From: an uncultured Pelagibacteraceae bacterium
GTDB lineage: Bacteria; Pseudomonadota; Alphaproteobacteria; Pelagibacterales; Pelagibacteraceae
Length of the DNA stretch: 37,223 bases
Assembly (NCBI GenBank): GCA_902515625.1
Contig: CABXVD010000007.1
Coordinates: 1 to 37,223, forward strand
Reading direction: 5' to 3'
In this document: positions 32,410 through 37,223 of the stretch, piece by piece
How the letters are laid out: each line of letters begins with the position of its first letter
Position numbering within the stretch: the stretch's first letter is position 1
Translations under genes and position numbers: made by a program
The notes under the pieces: generated by a model
Told to the model about the DNA's origin: nothing
Databases searched by the model: none
The model's input: the letters and a program-made list of their open reading frames with translations, nothing else

Positions 32410-32525
32410 AAATAATTAAATCTAAGACGATCGATCCCACTTTCGTAAATATGAATTTATCGATGAGTTATGTATCGTATTATGTGTGAAGCTTATTATT
32501 ACTGAAGTAGAGTTTCAATAAAATT

Positions 32526-33482
32526 TTACGATCTTCTTAAAGGTGTTTTTGTTGCAATATACTGATCTCTAGCCTTTTCTCTTACATAAATATAAATACC
32601 AGCAGCTATAATACAACCAACACCTAAAAATGTTCTTAAAGATGGAATTTCATTGAACAATAAATATCCAGGTATCATTGACATTATAATTAAAGAATAT
32701 TCAAATAGCGACACCACAGATGGAGAAGCAACAATATAAGCGGAAAATATACAAACGAATGCAATTGAAGCAACAAAACCAAAAAATAAAATAAACTTCC
32801 AAGTATACTCAATATTTGAAAACCATTCTCTGAAGATAAATTGAGTTGTAGAGTCAAAATTTGAATTATTAAATTGCCCATTGCCCATAAAAATAAAAAT
32901 TATCACACATAAGGCTATTGCAATAAGATAAAAATAAAATAATTGTGTATTAACATCATCTTTATCAGAGGTATATTTTGTAATTGTCATAGAAGCTGCA
33001 TAAAAAAAAGCAGAAAAAACTGGTAATAAATTTTTATATTCAAAGTTAGAAAAATCGGGATTCAAAACTATATAAACTCCAATAAATCCAAATATAATTG
33101 CAGACCATCTTCTAATTCCAATAAATTCTTTTAAAAATACTTTTGCAAAAATTGACACAAAAAATGGAGATGAAAAAAAAAGTGCATTAGCAGTTGCTAA
33201 TGGCATGTATGTTAATGAGATAAAAAAAGCTGAAAACGCAATAAAATGTAATACAACTCTTAATACTGTTAATGAAGGATAGTAAGTTTTTAGTGAAACT
33301 TTCTGTTTTCTAAACTTTATATATCCATACAGTAAAATGGCTGCAACAAAATATCTTCCAAAAAAAATTTCATAAAGTGCTGCATGTTCATAAATAAATT
33401 TAATCAATGCATCCTGCATTGAAAAAAATGTCATTGCAGTAATAATTAAAAGAATACCTTTAGGATTATTGTTGGCGCTCAT
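32526..33482 (-). CDS. EamA/DMT-family transporter
   Basis: A 318-residue membrane protein with about ten hydrophobic helices in two EamA repeats, beginning ILLIITAMTFFSMQDALIKFIYEH and containing YMPLATANALFFSSPFFVSIFAK in the first repeat. The C-terminal basic tail (REKARDQYIATKTPLRRS) is cytoplasmic. The substrate is unknown. It lies downstream of the thioesterase gene with a 40-base gap; a 128-base spacer separates it from the LLM operon that runs the same way. Confidence 0.9.
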   Translation of the reverse strand: MSANNNPKGILLIITAMTFFSMQDALIKFIYEHAALYEIFFGRYFVAAILLYGYIKFRKQKVSLKTYYPSLTVLRVVLHFIAFSAFFISLTYMPLATANALFFSSPFFVSIFAKVFLKEFIGIRRWSAIIFGFIGVYIVLNPDFSNFEYKNLLPVFSAFFYAASMTITKYTSDKDDVNTQLFYFYLIAIALCVIIFIFMGNGQFNNSNFDSTTQFIFREWFSNIEYTWKFILFFGFVASIAFVCIFSAYIVASPSVVSLFEYSLIIMSMIPGYLLFNEIPSLRTFLGVGCIIAAGIYIYVREKARDQYIATKTPLRRS

Positions 33483-33522
33483 TGGGCAGCTATATCAAAT
33501 TATTAAAATTTGTAATATTTAA

Positions 33523-33984
33523 TTATTTCTTTAATTTTGAAGAGAAAAGAAGGTCATTGGATGAAAATTTTATTTTATTATCCTCAATAAACTTATCCAT
33601 TAACTTTAACTTTTCTTCCTCAAATTCAGTAACTTTCCTCTGACTTAAATCTATATATAGAGATATCCACTCTATAGTTGATGATATTTTTTTTTTACTT
33701 TTTTCAATCATATCCATTTTTATATGGAGCCTTTTCTTGTCATGATCAAAATAAGTCATATGAATATCTATTTCCTCACCTTGCTTTATTTCACTTAAAT
33801 ATTTAGTGTTTGTTTCGACTACCATCGTGCTTCTATTTGAATCTTTTGCTGCACTTTCTCCCATTTTAAATTTTTCAAGTGCAACTTCCAAAGCTTGATC
33901 AAATACCAGAACATAGTAAGCCATATTCATATGATTATTATAGTCAACCCACTCTTGCTTAACTGAAAAACTTTTTAATAACAT
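33523..33984 (-). CDS. Hotdog-fold acyl-CoA thioesterase
   Basis: A 153-residue thioesterase-type protein. EWVDYNNHMNMAYYVLVFDQALE (about residues 11-33) has the WVDxNNHMN active-site helix of the 4HBT/FcbC family, and TNTKYLSEIKQGEEIDIHM fits the second half of the fold. The catalytic Asp (Asp14) is present. From memory, the WVDYNxHMN form is shared with betainyl-CoA thioesterases of carnitine breakdown, so that is one candidate substrate, but other acyl-CoAs are equally possible. It is flanked by two EamA transporters on the same strand. Confidence 0.85.
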   Translation of the reverse strand: MLLKSFSVKQEWVDYNNHMNMAYYVLVFDQALEVALEKFKMGESAAKDSNRSTMVVETNTKYLSEIKQGEEIDIHMTYFDHDKKRLHIKMDMIEKSKKKISSTIEWISLYIDLSQRKVTEFEEEKLKLMDKFIEDNKIKFSSNDLLFSSKLKK

Positions 33985-34000
33985 TTAAAAATAGATTAAA

Positions 34001-34867
34001 TTAACCCTCTTCTTTTTTATTTTTTGTAAAAACAATTAAAACTACTCCAATTATAATTATTGCTCCACCGATAAATAATTCTTGAGTTGGTTTTTCTCCA
34101 AGTAGAAAAATAGCTGCTAATAATCCTGTTGGTGGAATACCCATGGTCACAATTGGAAGTACTTTGTATAAAGGATTATTTTTTAAAACATAATAGAAGC
34201 AACCATAAGTAATTGGCTGCATTATAAAACCAATGTAAATTGCAATAATCCAATGTTCAAATTTAGCATTGCTTAAATAATTAATTGTATTTCCATCTAA
34301 CACTGCTGAAAAAACTATCAAAATTGGTGCTGAAAATAATGCTAACCATGCAACCAAAGCCAAAGGATTAATTTCTTTGCTCAATGGTTTAACTAAGACT
34401 TGTCCAAGCGCCCAAGTTGCTGAACCTAAGATAGTAAGACCAATACCGATAAACTTACCATCTAAATTAGGAGATCCTGTTAAAATATAAACACCAACAA
34501 AAGCGATACTTATCCCAATCAAAGCTCTAATTGTTGGTTTTTCCTTAAGCATAAAATAGGCAAATATAACTCCAAATGGAACCTCTGTTTGAACAAGCAG
34601 AACTGCAGCGGAGGCATCAATTAAATTTAAACCAGAGTATGTAATACTATACTGCAAAGTATTTGCTATGAATGATGCTATAAATATTTTTTTTAAGTAA
34701 CCTCTAGGTATTGGAAACCACCAAATTAATATTGATGCAGCAAACATAAATCGTAATCCCATCAATAAAATTGGAGGAAAAGATTCAAAAGCAGGCTTTG
34801 CAATTACAAAACCAAAACCCAAAAAGATAGGAACTAAAGATGCAACAAAGGTGTCTTTTATATTCAT
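34001..34867 (-). CDS. EamA/DMT-family transporter
   Basis: A 288-residue membrane protein with two EamA repeats: VASLVPIFLGFGFVIAKPAFE (about residues 8-28), NTLQYSITYSGLNLIDASAAVLLVQTEVPF (about 68-97) and GSATWALGQVLVKPLS in the second repeat. Substrate is not predictable. It is the first gene of the minus-strand set EamA-thioesterase-EamA and is divergent from the EutA-like gene across 60 bases, suggesting shared control. The many EamA genes here are separate paralogues of low similarity. Confidence 0.9.
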   Translation of the reverse strand: MNIKDTFVASLVPIFLGFGFVIAKPAFESFPPILLMGLRFMFAASILIWWFPIPRGYLKKIFIASFIANTLQYSITYSGLNLIDASAAVLLVQTEVPFGVIFAYFMLKEKPTIRALIGISIAFVGVYILTGSPNLDGKFIGIGLTILGSATWALGQVLVKPLSKEINPLALVAWLALFSAPILIVFSAVLDGNTINYLSNAKFEHWIIAIYIGFIMQPITYGCFYYVLKNNPLYKVLPIVTMGIPPTGLLAAIFLLGEKPTQELFIGGAIIIIGVVLIVFTKNKKEEG

Positions 34868-34927
34868 GTCGTTATTTTTAATATTAATGATTATTAAAGA
34901 ACTTCTGATATATTCACTTTTTAAAAT

Positions 34928-35674
34928 ATGAATTCAACAAAAATAGATCCTAAATATGTCAGTAAATCAAATCCAAGAGTTGGGCTAATAGCACTTGCAA
35001 GCGACTTTATGATAGAAAAGGATTTTATAAATATAATTAAAGATAGAGATATAGATTTTTTCGTAAATCGAATTGAAAGTTACAATCCTTTAACAAAGGA
35101 GAACTTAATTAAAATGTCAGAAAAAGTAACTGAGGTTACAAAAGATATTTTACCTGATCAAGATCTAGACTGTGTAGTTTACGGTTGTACCTCAGGAACT
35201 ATTGCTGCTGGACATGCATCAATTGAAAAAAAAGTAAAGGCAGCAAAACCTAAAGCAGATGTGACCACACCAAGCACAGCTGCAATTACAGCACTTAAAA
35301 AAATGAACATTAATAAAATGTGTTTATTTACACCTTATAGTAAGAAATTAAATGATGAGGTTTTGGAGTATTTTAAAAGCGAGGGTTTTGATATTACATC
35401 TAATGCATATTTTGATATCGAGTCTGATCTTGATATAGGTAAAGTTGATCAAAATTATCTGTATGAAGTATTATCTAACATTGAGTTAAATAATGCAGAT
35501 GCTCTGTTTGTTTCATGTACAGCTCTTCCAGTTTTACCCATCATAGATAAATTAGAAAAAAAATTAAATACTACAGTATTGTCTAGCAACCAGGCATTAA
35601 TTTGGGATACCCTGGTTAAAATAAATAAAAATAATTCAGTAGAGGGATTTGGTAAATTATTCCAAATAAATTAA
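34928..35674 (+). CDS. eutA: Asp/Glu racemase / maleate isomerase superfamily protein, EutA-like
   Basis: A 248-residue protein with the two cysteines that mark the superfamily, Cys87 in VYGCTSGT and Cys197 in VSCTALP. It has the N-terminal VGLIALASDFMIEKDF strand and TTPSTAAITALKK between the halves. Such proteins are maleate isomerases, arylmalonate decarboxylases or Asp/Glu racemases. EutA is the member found in ectoine-use clusters, and the next gene here, coupled by TAATG, is a clear ectoine hydrolase, so EutA-like is the best reading. The chemical role of EutA in ectoine or hydroxyectoine breakdown is not firmly settled. Confidence 0.78.
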   Translation: MNSTKIDPKYVSKSNPRVGLIALASDFMIEKDFINIIKDRDIDFFVNRIESYNPLTKENLIKMSEKVTEVTKDILPDQDLDCVVYGCTSGTIAAGHASIEKKVKAAKPKADVTTPSTAAITALKKMNINKMCLFTPYSKKLNDEVLEYFKSEGFDITSNAYFDIESDLDIGKVDQNYLYEVLSNIELNNADALFVSCTALPVLPIIDKLEKKLNTTVLSSNQALIWDTLVKINKNNSVEGFGKLFQIN

Positions 35675-36843
35675 TGTATTTTACAAAAGAAGAATACAAA
35701 CAGAGACTAAAGAAAGTTCAACACATGATGCAAGAAAAAGGCATTGAACTTTTAATCTCTCATGACACCAATAATTTAAATTATTTAACAGGTTATGACG
35801 CTTGGTCATTTTATTATGCACAGTGTGCTATTGTACATGTTAACGCAGAAGAACCTCTGTGCTTTGTAAGAGCTCAAGATGCAGGAGGTGCCTATTTAAA
35901 AACTTACTTAAAAAATCAAAATATTATAGCTTACGATGAGTCTTATATTCATACGTGGCCAAAACATCCCTATGATTACCTTGTTAATATCATTAAAGAG
36001 AGAAAATGGGATAGATTATCAATTGGTTTAGAGATGGATGCACATTATTTTACTGCATTTTGTTATGAAAAAATTAAATCAGGGCTTCCTAACGCCAAAA
36101 TAAAAGATAGTGATCGTCTGGTTAATTGGGCAAGACTGGTAAAATCAGATACTGAAATAACTTATATGAAATCTGCTGCAAAAATTTCAGAAAAAGGAAT
36201 GAAAACTGCAATGGAGGTAATTAATCCTGGTGTCAGACAGTGTGATGCTGTTGGAGAAATACAAAAATCATTATTTTATGGTACAGAGGAATTTGGGGGA
36301 GAATATGCAAGTATTGCAACATTAGTGCCAACTGGAAAAGGAACATCAGCATCTCATTTAACTGCCAGCCAAGATAAATTTGTTAAAGGAGAGGCTACAA
36401 TTATTGAGTTATCAGGAACTTATAAAAGATATCATGCGCCAATGGCTCGAACAGTCTTATTAGGCAAACCTGATCAAAAAAAAATAGATACTATGAACAA
36501 AACTATAGAGGCTTTGAATTCAGGTATTAGTGTGATCAAACCTGGAAATACAGCTGATGACGTTGCCCAGGCATTTTGGAAAATTTTAGATAAATATGGA
36601 ATAGAAAAAAAATCTAGAACAGGATATTCAATTGGAATTGGTTATCCTCCAGATTGGGGCGAACATACTCTAAATATTTACAAAGGCGATATGACTGTTC
36701 TTGAGCCTAATGTTTGTTTTCATATGATTGCAGTTATGCAATTTGGTGATTGGGGTGTAGAAGCATCTGAAGCTATTAGAGTAACTGATAATGGGTCAGA
36801 ATTATTCTGTAATTTTCCAAAAGATCTTTATATCAAAGATTAG
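35674..36843 (+). CDS. doeA: Ectoine hydrolase DoeA/EutD-like (M24 family)
   Basis: A 389-residue creatinase/aminopeptidase-P-fold protein. Segments recalled from DoeA/EutD are all here: TGYDAWSFYYAQC (39-51), LVNWARLVKSDTEITYM, YKRYHAPMARTV (250-261) and GYSIGIGYPPDWGEHT (317-332). The usual M24 metal ligands are missing (the first Asp position is Glu245 and the second is in HAPMA), in keeping with the non-metal mechanism of this subgroup, where a Glu acts in catalysis (family knowledge; residue match is inferred). It opens ectoine to N-acetyl-diaminobutyrate. The deacetylase DoeB and transporter genes are not in the window. It overlaps eutA by 1 base. Confidence 0.9.
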   Translation: MYFTKEEYKQRLKKVQHMMQEKGIELLISHDTNNLNYLTGYDAWSFYYAQCAIVHVNAEEPLCFVRAQDAGGAYLKTYLKNQNIIAYDESYIHTWPKHPYDYLVNIIKERKWDRLSIGLEMDAHYFTAFCYEKIKSGLPNAKIKDSDRLVNWARLVKSDTEITYMKSAAKISEKGMKTAMEVINPGVRQCDAVGEIQKSLFYGTEEFGGEYASIATLVPTGKGTSASHLTASQDKFVKGEATIIELSGTYKRYHAPMARTVLLGKPDQKKIDTMNKTIEALNSGISVIKPGNTADDVAQAFWKILDKYGIEKKSRTGYSIGIGYPPDWGEHTLNIYKGDMTVLEPNVCFHMIAVMQFGDWGVEASEAIRVTDNGSELFCNFPKDLYIKD

Positions 36844-36880
36844 TTTTTGTAATATTAATTAAAATCGATCAATAAAAATT

Positions 36881-37223
36881 CTAAGTTGTTTGATTATTAA
36901 TCAAATCATTAAGAAATGAAACCATTTTTTTGGCACCTTGCATTGTAGGGTATATTTTTAAAGCCTTTTTATAACTTTTTAAAGCTTGTGTATAATTTCT
37001 TAATTCTATTTGATTCATACCTAATCCTGAAATAGCTCCAAAATGACGAGGTTCTAATTGAAGCACATTTTTTATGTCATTAATGGAATCTTCATATTTT
37101 CCTGATAAGTAAAGTGCTGTTGCTCTTTTATTCCAAGCCTCTGCCCAATTTGGGTCCACTAAAATAATTAAAGAAAAAATTTGAATTGCCTCATTTAAAT
37201 TTTTTTTAGCAAGCATTAATTCT
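36881..37223 (-). CDS. TPR-repeat protein, 3' part (gene runs off the window)
   Basis: The visible 113 or so residues contain about three tetratricopeptide repeats, including DPNWAEAWNKRATALYLSGKY and LEPRHFGAISGLGMNQIELR, then a KALKIYP repeat end. The frame stays open beyond the ATG at 37216 to the last base, and family members of this alphaproteobacterial type are about 180 residues with a longer N-terminal part, so the true start is outside. Function is unknown; TPRs mediate protein-protein contacts. A 7-base inverted repeat (36889-36895 with 36899-36905) lies near its stop codon. Confidence 0.8.
   Translation of the reverse strand, partial: ELMLAKKNLNEAIQIFSLIILVDPNWAEAWNKRATALYLSGKYEDSINDIKNVLQLEPRHFGAISGLGMNQIELRNYTQALKSYKKALKIYPTMQGAKKMVSFLNDLINNQTT

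Noticed and set aside
1-37223. Search for CRISPR arrays, insertion sequences, phage genes, tRNA or rRNA genes
   Set aside because: No regularly spaced repeats, transposase, integrase or phage structural frame was seen, and no cloverleaf or rRNA-like stretch stood out; spacers are almost all under 180 bases.

Overview
The window is about 37 kb of very AT-rich DNA (roughly 30% G+C by eye). Genes are densely packed and mostly overlap by 1-11 bases or sit a few bases apart, with very short spacers. Streamlining, two branched-chain-amino-acid-type (HAAT/Liv) ABC importers, many drug/metabolite (EamA) transporters, a compact type IV pilus cluster and an ectoine-hydrolase gene point to a marine SAR11-type alphaproteobacterium (Pelagibacterales). 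That assignment is an inference from style and gene content; no rRNA gene is present. I saw no tRNA, rRNA, CRISPR array, insertion sequence or phage gene.

Region 1 (1-8079): the 3' part of a type IV pilus locus. A pilO fragment cut by the window edge is followed by pilP, pilQ, pilB and pilC on the + strand. A minus-strand RsbW-like kinase / RsbV-like STAS pair follows, then two pilin genes and two small envelope proteins. The secretin carries its own lipobox, while PilP has none.

Region 2 (8138-14342): a four-gene operon (EamA exporter, D-2-hydroxyacid dehydrogenase, histone-deacetylase-family amidohydrolase, MsrB) ends in a hairpin terminator. Next come an inverse-autotransporter beta-barrel that stops where its passenger should begin, and a tightly coupled secreted protein of unknown function. 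Then a minus-strand DUF2805-type gene and glutaredoxin pair, and a LysE-family exporter. The exporter's short leader folds its own Shine-Dalgarno sequence into a hairpin.

Region 3 (14389-28271): a long plus-strand transport and catabolic block. Importer 1 comprises a binding protein, a terminator, LivH, a secreted Cys-rich esterase, LivM, LivG and LivF. It is followed by AzlC/AzlD, a GlaH (CsiD)-like glutarate hydroxylase and a divergent ProC-like reductase. Importer 2 follows (LivG, LivF, LivH, LivM and a possible 22-aa membrane peptide), and ends at a bidirectional terminator. Its probable binding protein converges from the minus strand.

Region 4 (28384-34867, all minus): a catabolic operon (LLM flavin monooxygenase, DUF1185, alpha/beta hydrolase, aldehyde dehydrogenase), then an EamA transporter, a hotdog thioesterase and a second EamA transporter. 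Region 5 (34928-37223): an EutA-like isomerase-family protein coupled to an ectoine hydrolase (DoeA/EutD), then the 3' part of a TPR protein running off the window.

Together the window shows scavenging of nitrogenous or carboxylated small organics coupled to their oxidation, plus a pilus. The features most worth a second look are the exporter leader RNA, the passenger-less inverse autotransporter pair, the self-lipidated secretin, the esterase inside the importer operon, and the LLM/DUF1185 operon.
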